A stretch of 36,181 nucleotides of DNA from Methanomicrobia archaeon (GTDB taxonomy: Archaea > Halobacteriota > Syntropharchaeia > Alkanophagales > Methanospirareceae): positions 1-36,181 of the forward strand of contig JAFGHB010000012.1 of assembly GCA_016930255.1 (NCBI GenBank), in the 5' to 3' direction. The translations under genes were made by a program, and so were the position numbers. The notes beneath the pieces are model-generated. The model saw nothing but the letters and a program-made list of their open reading frames with translations. It did not search any database and had not been told where the DNA came from. Every line of letters begins with the position of its first letter. Within the stretch, counting starts at the first letter, position 1. Positions 8,029 to 15,195 of this stretch are shown piece after piece.

Positions 8029-8604
8029 CTATCGCCTGCGTTCCTCGATCCGCGTAGCCTGGTTTAATGCGATCGCAAGGGCTTTGAAGATCGCTTCGAT
8101 CTTGTGGTGTTCGTTCTCGCCCTTTGCGGATACGTGAATAGTGAAGCTCGCATGCGTAGCGAAGGAATTGATGAAATGGGCGACGTTCTCCGTGCTCATA
8201 TCCTCCACTCGCTCGGTATCGAAGTCAGCCTCGAACACGACGTAGCTCCTGCCGACACCGCCGATACTCCCGGTGTCCACGGCACATTGCGCGATCGACT
8301 CGTCCATGGGCACGATTGCAGAGCCGAATCGAACAGTCTTCTCGCGATCTTCGGATTCCGCTTTTCCCAGCGCCTTTTTAAACGCTTCGCCCAGCACGAT
8401 CCCGGTATCTTCCATCACGTGGTGACTCAAGTCTCCCTCGGCCTTCACCACCAAATCGAAGAAGCCATGACGCGCAAACGTAGCGAGCATGTGGTCAAAG
8501 AATTTGATCGTGGTGCTTATGTCGTTCGTGCCCGCGCCATCGAGGTTCAACTCTACCCCGATCGCCGTCTCCTCCGTCCTCCGCTTTAAACGTGCCGTTC
8601 TCAT
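8029..8604 (-). CDS. hisB: Imidazoleglycerol-phosphate dehydratase HisB
   Basis: A 191-residue protein with the HisB metal-binding motifs: FDHMLATFARHG, GDLSHHVMEDTGIVLGEA and the C-terminal GENEHHKIEAIFKALA, plus VPMDES. It dehydrates imidazoleglycerol phosphate to imidazoleacetol phosphate in histidine synthesis. The length matches the archaeal monofunctional enzyme; there is no phosphatase domain. It follows 19 bases upstream of the RFC gene on the same strand. Other his genes are absent from the window, so the pathway is dispersed. Confidence 0.96.
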   Translation of the reverse strand: MRTARLKRRTEETAIGVELNLDGAGTNDISTTIKFFDHMLATFARHGFFDLVVKAEGDLSHHVMEDTGIVLGEAFKKALGKAESEDREKTVRFGSAIVPMDESIAQCAVDTGSIGGVGRSYVVFEADFDTERVEDMSTENVAHFINSFATHASFTIHVSAKGENEHHKIEAIFKALAIALNQATRIEERRR

Positions 8605-8650
8605 TTTGATCAGTCCTTATAACTGCTAGCTATGTTAGGTTAGCGATCGT

Positions 8651-8662
8651 TATATTTAAAAA
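8651..8662 (+). promoter_or_regulatory. TATA box for purC
   Basis: TATATTTAAAAA lies 37-48 bases upstream of the purC ATG (8699). It sits in the 94-base divergent region between hisB and purC and predicts a short leader starting near 8680. Confidence 0.5.
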
Positions 8663-8698
8663 TAGCTGGTGCACTTCTTATAGATAGATGAACGGCGT

Positions 8699-9472
8699 AT
8701 GAACGAAGCCAAATTCATAGGAAGAGGGAAAGCAAAGGATATTTACCAAAGACCAAACGGTGATATCGTTTTCGTGTTTACCGATCGCGTTACGGCGTTT
8801 GACGGCATAAAGAAGGCGGAATATAAGGATAAAGGCGCGATTTGCTGTCAGCTCACCTGCTTCTGGTTCGAGAAGCTCCAGGCAGCGGGGGTGAAAACGC
8901 ATTACAAGGAATACGTGCCGCCAAACATGTTAGTGGCAGAGGCCGTGAGTATTCTGCCGGTGGAGGTCATTGCGCGGAACTTCCTCTACGGCTCGTTATG
9001 GAAACGGTATAAGAACGGCGAGGTCGAGATAAGCAGCGAGTTTATTCCCGAGGGGGCCGATAAGCGCGAGGGCATGCCGCTCGCGAGAAGTTACGTGGAA
9101 TTCACGACCAAATTCGAGAAGGTTGATCGGCCGGTAATGGAGGCGGAACTCGTGGAGAACGGCTGGATGTCCGAAAGCGAGATAGCGCATCTCAAGCGCG
9201 AGACCGTACGGGTAGGAGAGCTCATGAGCGCTTATCTGGGCCAGAGGGGGATTATCCTTGCGGATTTCAAGGTGGAATATGGCCGGAGCGATAAGGACGG
9301 CGAAATACTCCTTGCGGACGAAGTAGGCACGCCGGACGGCTGCAGGTTCTGGGATAAGGATGCGTACGATAGTGAGGGTGAGATACTCAGTTTGGACAAG
9401 GACGTTTTTAGACAGGAAAAAGGCGATCTCTCAGAGGTTTATCGCGCGGTTTACAAGCGGATAGTGGAGTAG
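8699..9472 (+). CDS. purC: SAICAR synthetase PurC
   Basis: A 257-residue protein with the SAICAR synthetase pattern: GRGKAKDIYQ (ATP loop), FVFTDRVTAFDGIKK, VEVIARNFLYGSLWKRY, LARSYVEFTTKFEKVDRPV, and ILADFKVEYG then LADEVGTPDGCRFWDKD. It ligates aspartate to CAIR in purine synthesis. Start ATG 8699 is overlapped by the stop of a four-codon mini-ORF (ATG 8688, encoding MNGV, TGA 8700-8702), which could couple or dampen initiation. PurS, another purine gene, lies 7 kb away on the other strand. Confidence 0.96.
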   Translation: MNEAKFIGRGKAKDIYQRPNGDIVFVFTDRVTAFDGIKKAEYKDKGAICCQLTCFWFEKLQAAGVKTHYKEYVPPNMLVAEAVSILPVEVIARNFLYGSLWKRYKNGEVEISSEFIPEGADKREGMPLARSYVEFTTKFEKVDRPVMEAELVENGWMSESEIAHLKRETVRVGELMSAYLGQRGIILADFKVEYGRSDKDGEILLADEVGTPDGCRFWDKDAYDSEGEILSLDKDVFRQEKGDLSEVYRAVYKRIVE

Positions 9473-9509
9473 CTTCTTTTTGGTAAGCAAGTCCGGGTGC
9501 GGTGTACGT

Positions 9510-10205
9510 ATGAATAGGATCTATATCTTATATCACGGGTCGTTCGGTGAGCTGGTAACCGAGCATCTGGCCGCGAGCGGCTTTGCAGATCGGATTGTAT
9601 GCCTCTACGACCTCAAGGTCGCTTCTGTGTCGCTGGACGAGCCGGAGACGGACCTGCCAGAAGACTTACCGCTGTGCGAATGCGATCTGCTCCTGGTGCT
9701 GGGGATACTGCCGAAGGCCGGCGATCTTGTACCGATCATAGCGGAGAAGACGGGTGCGAAAGCGATCCTGTGGCCCATCGAAGATCCGAACCTGATACCG
9801 GAAGGAAAATATTCAATTGAAGCGGCGCTCACGGAGCGCGGCATACACGTCGAGTTCCCGGAACCGCTCTGCTCGCTGGAGACGAGCGATAATGACGAAA
9901 TCAGATCGTTTGTCGAAACGTTCGGCAAGCCGGAGTTAGAGCTACGCGTGAATGAGAAGAGTAAGCTCATCGAAAGTGTTACGGTTCTGAGAGATACCCC
10001 GTGTGGGTCAGCTTCGAAGATAGCTGAGAAGCTGGTAGGGCTGTCGTATGCGGATATGAAATCGCTCGAGGAGCAGATCGGGCAGATGCACGATAACGAG
10101 TGCGTGGCGTATATGGGTCCGGAGCGACCGATAATGCAGGAGGCGGGTAAGTTGCTGATCGAGGCGGTGAAGGGGGCTCTCGCAACAGACTCTAAGAAAA
10201 CTTAA
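9510..10205 (+). CDS. DUF166 family protein
   Basis: A 231-residue protein starting MNRIYILYHGSFGELVTEHL, which is the characteristic beginning of archaeal DUF166 proteins. It continues with LLLVLGILPKAGDLVPIIAEKTGAKAILWPIEDP, cut here as a description of the central Rossmann-like part, and a conserved cysteine segment TVLRDTPCGSASKIAEKLVG. Some DUF166 members are labelled thymidylate synthase-like in databases, but the biochemical role is not established. ATG 9510 is chosen because residues before it in the longer frame (from 9480) are not family-like. It sits 37 bases after purC in the same direction, so co-transcription is likely. Confidence 0.8.
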   Translation: MNRIYILYHGSFGELVTEHLAASGFADRIVCLYDLKVASVSLDEPETDLPEDLPLCECDLLLVLGILPKAGDLVPIIAEKTGAKAILWPIEDPNLIPEGKYSIEAALTERGIHVEFPEPLCSLETSDNDEIRSFVETFGKPELELRVNEKSKLIESVTVLRDTPCGSASKIAEKLVGLSYADMKSLEEQIGQMHDNECVAYMGPERPIMQEAGKLLIEAVKGALATDSKKT

Positions 10206-10469
10206 TAAAAACGGTTCCGCATAATGCTGTCATATCGAATATTCTAGAAGAAAAGCGATCGAAAAGTTTTTATGGTGATTTGCCATTTTTGTTCTCACCA
10301 TAAGAACGTATGGACAAAACAGAGGCAACAAGGGTGGAGAACAAGAAGCGCTCTGTGTCGTGATTACAGGTCTCGTATCGTAACTGCGGGATATTTCAAC
10401 GCTGAGACTCCGCAAGAGACGTTCGTGTGTAAATCTCCACCAGAACTCATCTAGATTGGAGAGAAAAAA
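10206..10469. other. Non-coding leader of the AT-rich cassette
   Basis: This 264-base stretch separates DUF166 from the three-gene cassette. It contains a TATA-like run (AAAAGTTTTTATGG, near 10262) and overlapping inverted repeats at 10271-10307. A weak 60-codon ORF here has no Shine-Dalgarno and no recognisable product. The last bases supply the SD (GGAGAG, 10458-10463) for the first cassette gene. Confidence 0.5.
10271..10307. repeat. Overlapping inverted repeats upstream of cassette
   Basis: TATGGTGA (10271-10278) pairs with TCACCATA (10295-10302). GTTCT (10291-10295) pairs with AGAAC (10303-10307) around a 7-base spacer. The position just after a TATA-like element fits an operator or RNA hairpin. 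The GTTCT/AGAAC motif recurs downstream of the cassette. Confidence 0.5.
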
Positions 10470-11006
10470 ATGCTAGGGGAATTCGTGCATAAAGATATAA
10501 TGTTGGATTGTTCTATTGATCGATTCGTTAGAATTGGCATTCCTAAACCATATGCAGAAATACTTCTCAACGAATTACATCTTTGCACAGGTAACTCAAA
10601 TTTCAAATTTGTGCTGACAACAGAGAGAGTTTTCGGGGATAACAACACAAAAGGTTTAGAAGAAGGTACTATCTCATGTTCAATCGGTAAAAGTACCTGG
10701 GAACCTCCAAGAGTGGTGGAAAATGGTGGAATTTGTATAGCTTTTCTCTTCTTCTCGAATGTTATGTCCATCAAATCATGGATGGCAGTCCCAAGAAGAG
10801 GAGGGGGGTATGATTATTTATGTCTGGATCTGCAAGATAGAAAGATTGTGGTGGAAGTAGGCGGAAGAACGGGCGAATATGGCGCTAAGAAAGATCTGAG
10901 TTATAAGAAGAATCGATTTCAACGTTTAGGAACAAGAACTGAGCCAACCTATATTTCATCAGTGGGTTTTAAGGAGGGTGAGCATATTGTCTATAAATAC
11001 AACTGA
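10470..11006 (+). CDS. Cassette protein 1: uncharacterised, possible PD-(D/E)XK-like core
   Basis: A 178-residue protein with SD GGAGAG seven bases upstream of ATG 10470. I do not recognise the family. The C-terminal half has a strand pattern YDYLCLDLQDRKIVVEVGGR, then a charged helix DLSYKKNRFQR. This is reminiscent of the D...hhhEhGG(R/K) core of PD-(D/E)XK nuclease folds, as in the tail of some DUF4143 ATPases. The likeness is weak and the usual E-x-K is not exact. The gene is AT-richer than the chromosome around it. The next gene starts inside its last 20-30 bases, so the two are translationally coupled. Confidence 0.6.
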   Translation: MLGEFVHKDIMLDCSIDRFVRIGIPKPYAEILLNELHLCTGNSNFKFVLTTERVFGDNNTKGLEEGTISCSIGKSTWEPPRVVENGGICIAFLFFSNVMSIKSWMAVPRRGGGYDYLCLDLQDRKIVVEVGGRTGEYGAKKDLSYKKNRFQRLGTRTEPTYISSVGFKEGEHIVYKYN

Positions 11007-11907
11007 TAAAAACGACTTAATTCGCAAATGCACTGAAAAATCGTGGTATGCGGTATCTGTACACAAAATGGCTGAGGGAACACAAAAACGGAAAAAAGCG
11101 AACGAACTAGGATATGATACAACTCGACTTATCCTAGAACTTCTCCGTATGGGTAATTCAGACATTGCGATAGAGATTAGTATGACCGCTATTCAAATGT
11201 TTTTTGATGGTCATAATTATCACCAAGTGCTATCATGCATTGGACGGTTGAGGGACTTATTTGAAGGGTCACGACTCGAAGAGGACGTAAGCTACTTTGA
11301 AACCTCTGCAGAAAAAGCTCTAGGAAAAACTGATACAAGAACAAAAGAGGACAGGATGGATATTTTATATAGCTTGGTTTGGGAAAAAGGTAGTATTGGA
11401 ACTTCAGATGCAATGAAGTTATATAGAGAGCGAACTCAAAAAACAATTAGTGAGCCAACCATTGTTTCTTACTGTAAGATGCTCAAAGTTGAGCAGAGAA
11501 TTCTCTCAGTTGGTGGACCTACAGGTAGACCTATTGAAATGTTCCCAAATAATTCAATTTCTCTGAATAGGGGGGGCACGTACGATAAGGTGAGCTTTTT
11601 TGAGGGGGTTTTAATGCCGAAAAGCAACTTATTCGAACCAATTTGGGATCTCCCGCATAGGAGAAATGCTCTCGTATACGAAGTTGAGAATGGGAATGAT
11701 CCTAGGGTTTTTGCATTAATTGAACCAGGCAAATCCATTCCTCCTAGATTTAGGGGTGGTATATCTGAACTGTCCCAAAAGTTGGTAGGTGTCGAAGGAC
11801 GACTGCACCCTATAAACTTAATGCCTGAATTTGGTTTCAAGCTTATCGCAGGCATAACTGATGCAGATTTCCTAACGGAATGCAAAGTACGACCAGTGGG
11901 CCTATAA
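10987..11907 (+). CDS. Cassette protein 2: helical N-terminus plus winged-helix-like middle
   Basis: About 306 residues, no recognised family. SD AAGGAGG at 10971-10977 touches GTG 10978, so TTG 10987, nine bases downstream, is the better spaced start; GTG 10978 remains possible. Residues about 40-120 are all-helical (ELLRMGNSDIAIEISMTAIQMF, TPR-like in character). Residues about 125-190 read like a winged helix (ILYSLVWEKGSIGTSDAMKLY, SEPTIVSYCKMLKVEQRILSV). The C-terminal third is beta-rich. It overlaps gene 1 and its TAA overlaps the ATG of gene 3 by one base, so all three are expressed as a unit. A DNA-binding adaptor role is inference. Confidence 0.65.
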   Translation: MSINTTDKNDLIRKCTEKSWYAVSVHKMAEGTQKRKKANELGYDTTRLILELLRMGNSDIAIEISMTAIQMFFDGHNYHQVLSCIGRLRDLFEGSRLEEDVSYFETSAEKALGKTDTRTKEDRMDILYSLVWEKGSIGTSDAMKLYRERTQKTISEPTIVSYCKMLKVEQRILSVGGPTGRPIEMFPNNSISLNRGGTYDKVSFFEGVLMPKSNLFEPIWDLPHRRNALVYEVENGNDPRVFALIEPGKSIPPRFRGGISELSQKLVGVEGRLHPINLMPEFGFKLIAGITDADFLTECKVRPVGL

Positions 11908-12659
11908 TGAGCGAACTGATTAAGACTGTGGGAATCAAGCGAGCATACTTAGCGCGTTTATACTCTTTGTGCTGTAACTTAGCCGTGAATGATGTCTCTG
12001 TATTTATAGCAAATAGAAATATTACTTTTGGAGGAATGAGCCCGATATCTTCGTTTGAACTGTCTATTCAAACTCTTGATAGAAATTTAGATGATTTTTT
12101 TGAACCCTCCTCTAAAGAGCGTGCCAACATCCAGTTTACAGTATCTAAAGACGATTTTTCTAAAATACTTGCTCCATTTTCAAAGAAAGGGGGGCCTGAA
12201 CAACCAAAGAAAGACACAGACATGGTTTCTTTAGAGATTAGGGAATCTGGCATAAGATTCCTTCAAAGTAAGTTTTACCATGAGAGTGAGGAAATTAAGG
12301 CGAAGGTAGGATATGGGGCGTGGATTCCTTTGCCAAGCGAAGCCTGGGAATTCTCTGTTTCTTCTGATATATTCTCAGAATACATTCATAGAATGACGGC
12401 ATCTGGTGGGCCAACGATTAAGTTTAAACAAGAAGGAAGTACGTTATGGGTTATTAGCGATGCCGGTAAGGAAAAGCTTCCATCGCAAGCATCAAGACCT
12501 CGTAACTGCGAGATAGATGTCAGCAGAATGACTTTAATGAAAGTAAAAACACAATTGAGTGATTATGAGGATGCTAAAGTGGGTGTCAGGGATTTCTTTT
12601 TGGTCATCGAAGGACAGTGGATGGAAGGCATTTGTAAATGGAAACTTGAGGCGATTTAA
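11907..12659 (+). CDS. Cassette protein 3: divergent PCNA-like clamp candidate
   Basis: 250 residues, close to archaeal PCNA (about 245). The alternation of strands and helices follows PCNA. The segment FTVSKDDFSKILAPFSKK then VSLEIRESGIRFLQSK resembles the end of PCNA domain 1 (F.v...els.iLk.a.. then l.l....l.i...). WEFSVSSDIFSEYIHRM then IKFKQEGSTLWVISDAGKE resembles the domain-2 repeat. The C-terminal pair CEIDVSRMTLMKVKTQL and FFLVIEGQWMEGICKWKLEAI resembles the last PCNA strands. These are pattern likenesses only; canonical PCNA residues are not conserved. Translation is coupled to gene 2 (TAATG). If correct it would be a cassette-specific clamp. Confidence 0.6.
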   Translation: MSELIKTVGIKRAYLARLYSLCCNLAVNDVSVFIANRNITFGGMSPISSFELSIQTLDRNLDDFFEPSSKERANIQFTVSKDDFSKILAPFSKKGGPEQPKKDTDMVSLEIRESGIRFLQSKFYHESEEIKAKVGYGAWIPLPSEAWEFSVSSDIFSEYIHRMTASGGPTIKFKQEGSTLWVISDAGKEKLPSQASRPRNCEIDVSRMTLMKVKTQLSDYEDAKVGVRDFFLVIEGQWMEGICKWKLEAI

Positions 12660-12862
12660 TATACATTTGAGTTTATTCTCTAAAAATGAGTGATTTTTTA
12701 TTCTTGTTCTGAGCAAATAGAACAAGATAGAACATTGTTCGTTTTTATTCAAAAGCATTGATTGGAAAGGCGAGTCACTTGTCAGTTATATAACAATTAT
12801 CAAATTTGTTGGTGCTACTACGCTATACCAAAAATAGAATTATTCCCTTGTAGAAGAAAGGC
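12660..12862. other. Non-coding region after the cassette
   Basis: About 200 AT-rich bases between two converging genes. It holds the palindromes at 12703-12740. Nothing else is recognised here. Confidence 0.5.
12703..12740. repeat. Palindromes downstream of cassette
   Basis: CTTGTTCT (12703-12710) pairs perfectly with AGAACAAG (12719-12726) around eight bases. A second palindrome GAACATTGTTC follows at 12730-12740. The same GTTCT/AGAAC core occurs before the cassette at 10291-10307. It may be a terminator hairpin, an operator or an element boundary. Confidence 0.55.
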
Positions 12863-14428
12863 TTAGAGATAATTCCTGAAATAAAGCTCACCAATGTACT
12901 TCTCGTGGAAGTTCTCCTCTTCTTCGAGTTTTATATGCTTGATCCTTTTGGCGATCGCCTCTGCCTCGTTCCGTTTGGTCTTTGATACCAAAGCTTGCCG
13001 TGCACCTTCGATCGCCGCATTCCCGATCTTTTCCACTTTATCGTGATCGATTCTCGGCAGGAGCCCGATGCGCATCGCATTCTCCACATTGATGAAGTAG
13101 CCGAACGCCCCGGCCAAGAAGACGCGGTCGATCGCATCGAGTTCGATCCCATACCGTTCCGTCAGAACTTTTATGCCCACTGATACAGCGGTCTTTGCCA
13201 GATTCAACTGATCTATATCCGATTCTGACAGACTGATCGTTTCTGTTATGTTAACCCCGTGTGTCGCGCCGTAGAACTTACCGCGACCGTTAATAATGTG
13301 TTTATCCAGGAGTTCAGCCAGCATGTCGATCAGGCCGGAGCCACAAACGCCAACCGGGGCTGCATTGCCGACCGTTGTATATTTGAGGTCCCCGTTCTCT
13401 ATTCGCACTTCTCGTATCGCACCGCAAACGCCGCAAATGCCGTGCGTTATGCTCCCGCCCTCGAATGCCGGACCCGCAGCGCAGGAGGTCGCAATCATCC
13501 TGTCCTTGTTGCCGAGCACGATCTCCGTGTTGGTGCCGATATCGATCGCCATGCGGATCTTCGCGCTTTTATACATCTCCGTCGCCAGCACGACAGCTAA
13601 CGTATCTGCACCGATAAAGCTCCCGATTAAAGGGAGACCGTAAACCGGCGCTTTTGGATTTACCCTGAGTCCGAGTTCCGCGGGCGTTTTATGTACCGCA
13701 TTCACACCCAAGGGCTCGTACGGGCTTATTCCCAGCGAATCGACCGGATAGCCAAAGAACAAATCGCGCATTACCGGATTGCCGACGATGACGATTTCGT
13801 AGACCTTTTCCGGGTCGGTCAGTTCAGCGATCATTTCGTTCACGGCGCTTCTGATCCCCCGCTCGAGTATCTCTCGCCCTTCTTTCGCGAATTCTATCCG
13901 CGAAATAACGTTATTCCCGTATTTCGTCTGCGGATTCTCACGCGCGTTGATCGAAGCCACTGCACCGGTTTCAAGATCCACCAGGTACATGGCAAGCGTG
14001 GTGGTGCCTATGTCAAGTCCGATGCCGTACAGTTCCCCCGCGTACGTGCCCACGTCGACCGAGTCGTACAACACCCGGTCTCCTTCGCGATGTACAAACG
14101 GCTCGACGGGGATTTCCCAGAAGTTCCCGGATTCCACAATGCAGTAAGCCCGTAGTGGTACGTGGACGAAGATTGGAGCGTTGGTATTCACAATTGTTGC
14201 CTGGCAGGCGAGTCTGTGCGTATCCTTGTGTGTGAATTTATGTTCGGTGTCCGTCTTCTCCGAGAGCGCGCCGGGGACGCTTTCTACTTCTACCACGCAT
14301 TTGCCGCATCGGCCCTCGCCGCCGCATGACGCATTTATACCGATCTCCAACTCCTGCAGATATGAGAGGATGGTCCTACCCTTAACAAGTTCTGCTTCTT
14401 TCTCGGCATCCTCGAAAATAATCTTCAT
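12863..14428 (-). CDS. RACo-type corrinoid activation protein (2Fe-2S + ASKHA ATPase)
   Basis: A 521-residue protein. The N-terminal plant-type [2Fe-2S] ferredoxin domain has Cys35, Cys41, Cys44 (SCGGEGRCGKC) and Cys75 (RLACQA). A linker and a DUF4445/ASKHA actin-like ATPase domain follow, with phosphate loops YGIGLDIGTTTLAMYLVD and MAIDIGTNTEIVLG, the C-rich ATSCAAGPAFEGG and GVCGSGLID, and VFLAGAFGYF. Family knowledge: RACo/RamA-like proteins use ATP to reduce Co(II) corrinoid proteins to active Co(I). The only corrinoid protein in the window is divergently encoded 64 bases away, so it is the likely client. RamA itself has a different, ferredoxin-type C-terminus, so RACo is the better name. 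Confidence 0.92.
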   Translation of the reverse strand: MKIIFEDAEKEAELVKGRTILSYLQELEIGINASCGGEGRCGKCVVEVESVPGALSEKTDTEHKFTHKDTHRLACQATIVNTNAPIFVHVPLRAYCIVESGNFWEIPVEPFVHREGDRVLYDSVDVGTYAGELYGIGLDIGTTTLAMYLVDLETGAVASINARENPQTKYGNNVISRIEFAKEGREILERGIRSAVNEMIAELTDPEKVYEIVIVGNPVMRDLFFGYPVDSLGISPYEPLGVNAVHKTPAELGLRVNPKAPVYGLPLIGSFIGADTLAVVLATEMYKSAKIRMAIDIGTNTEIVLGNKDRMIATSCAAGPAFEGGSITHGICGVCGAIREVRIENGDLKYTTVGNAAPVGVCGSGLIDMLAELLDKHIINGRGKFYGATHGVNITETISLSESDIDQLNLAKTAVSVGIKVLTERYGIELDAIDRVFLAGAFGYFINVENAMRIGLLPRIDHDKVEKIGNAAIEGARQALVSKTKRNEAEAIAKRIKHIKLEEEENFHEKYIGELYFRNYL

Positions 14429-14492
14429 TATTCTTCATTAGTTTGTTTGGCAACTAAAATCTTTAAAGCTTTCAGAATCCTTAGGGTATTCT

Positions 14493-15125
14493 ATGGGCGA
14501 TACTGGAGAGATAGTTGATGCGCTACTCGATACCACCAAGAGGCAAATAGAAGCGTTTTGCGAAGTGCGGCTGAACAACGGGACGAGTGCGTATGAACTG
14601 ATCGAAGAACTGTCCCAAGGCCTCCAGGAGATCGGGGAAGGCTACAGAGAGCGCTATTTCGATGCGGAACTGATGGTCTCCGGCTGGAACGCGAAGAAGG
14701 CGCTGGAGATTCTCAAGCCACTCTTTCATGAATGGCGGATAGGAGAAGCGAAAGGTAAGTTAGGTAAAATCGTTGTTGGCACGGTGAAAGGCGACGTGCA
14801 CGACATAGGGAAGGAGATCTTGACGATCATGCTCTCTGCTGCGGGTTTCGAGGTCATTGACCTGGGGATCGACGTGGATAAGGAAACGTTTGCGGATGCC
14901 GTCAAGGAGACCGGAGCGGATATTCTCGCACTGTCCGCCTTACTGACGACGACACGGGAGTATATGGCGGAGGTGACGGAGTATCTCAGGAGTTCGGGCC
15001 TGAACGTAAAGATAATGGTCGGCGGAGGTGCAGTCAACGCAGAGTATGCTGCTAAAATCGGTGCGGACGCCTACGGCAAAGACGCCGTTGAAGCGGTGAA
15101 GAAGGCGAAAGAGCTTTTGAATTAG
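14493..15125 (+). CDS. Corrinoid (B12-binding) methyltransferase protein, MtbC/MtaC-like
   Basis: A 210-residue protein. The N-terminal helical cap (residues about 1-85, ALLDTTKRQIEAF to LKPLFHEWRI) precedes a B12-binding Rossmann domain. The cobalt-ligand motif is DxHxxG as D101-x-H103-x-x-G106 (KGDVHDIGKE), with SALLTTTREYMAEV and MVGGGAVNAEYAAKIGADAYG. Family knowledge: these carry a methyl group between a substrate-specific methyltransferase and CoM or tetrahydropterin. No methyltransferase partner gene lies beside it, so the substrate cannot be named. It is divergent from the RACo gene, which fits joint regulation. Confidence 0.93.
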   Translation: MGDTGEIVDALLDTTKRQIEAFCEVRLNNGTSAYELIEELSQGLQEIGEGYRERYFDAELMVSGWNAKKALEILKPLFHEWRIGEAKGKLGKIVVGTVKGDVHDIGKEILTIMLSAAGFEVIDLGIDVDKETFADAVKETGADILALSALLTTTREYMAEVTEYLRSSGLNVKIMVGGGAVNAEYAAKIGADAYGKDAVEAVKKAKELLN

Positions 15126-15195
15126 CTTTTAGGAAAAGCCTACTATTCACCTGTATTTTTTGATAGCAGATCTAAATTGACGCTTCAGAACGCGG

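Noticed and set aside
10272-10454. 60-codon ORF with CHFC-like start upstream of the cassette
   Set aside because: No Shine-Dalgarno, no recognisable features, and it runs through the inverted repeats; treated as leader DNA.
13259-14155. Plus-strand ORFs opposite the RACo gene
   Set aside because: Antisense to a gene with complete ferredoxin and ASKHA motifs.
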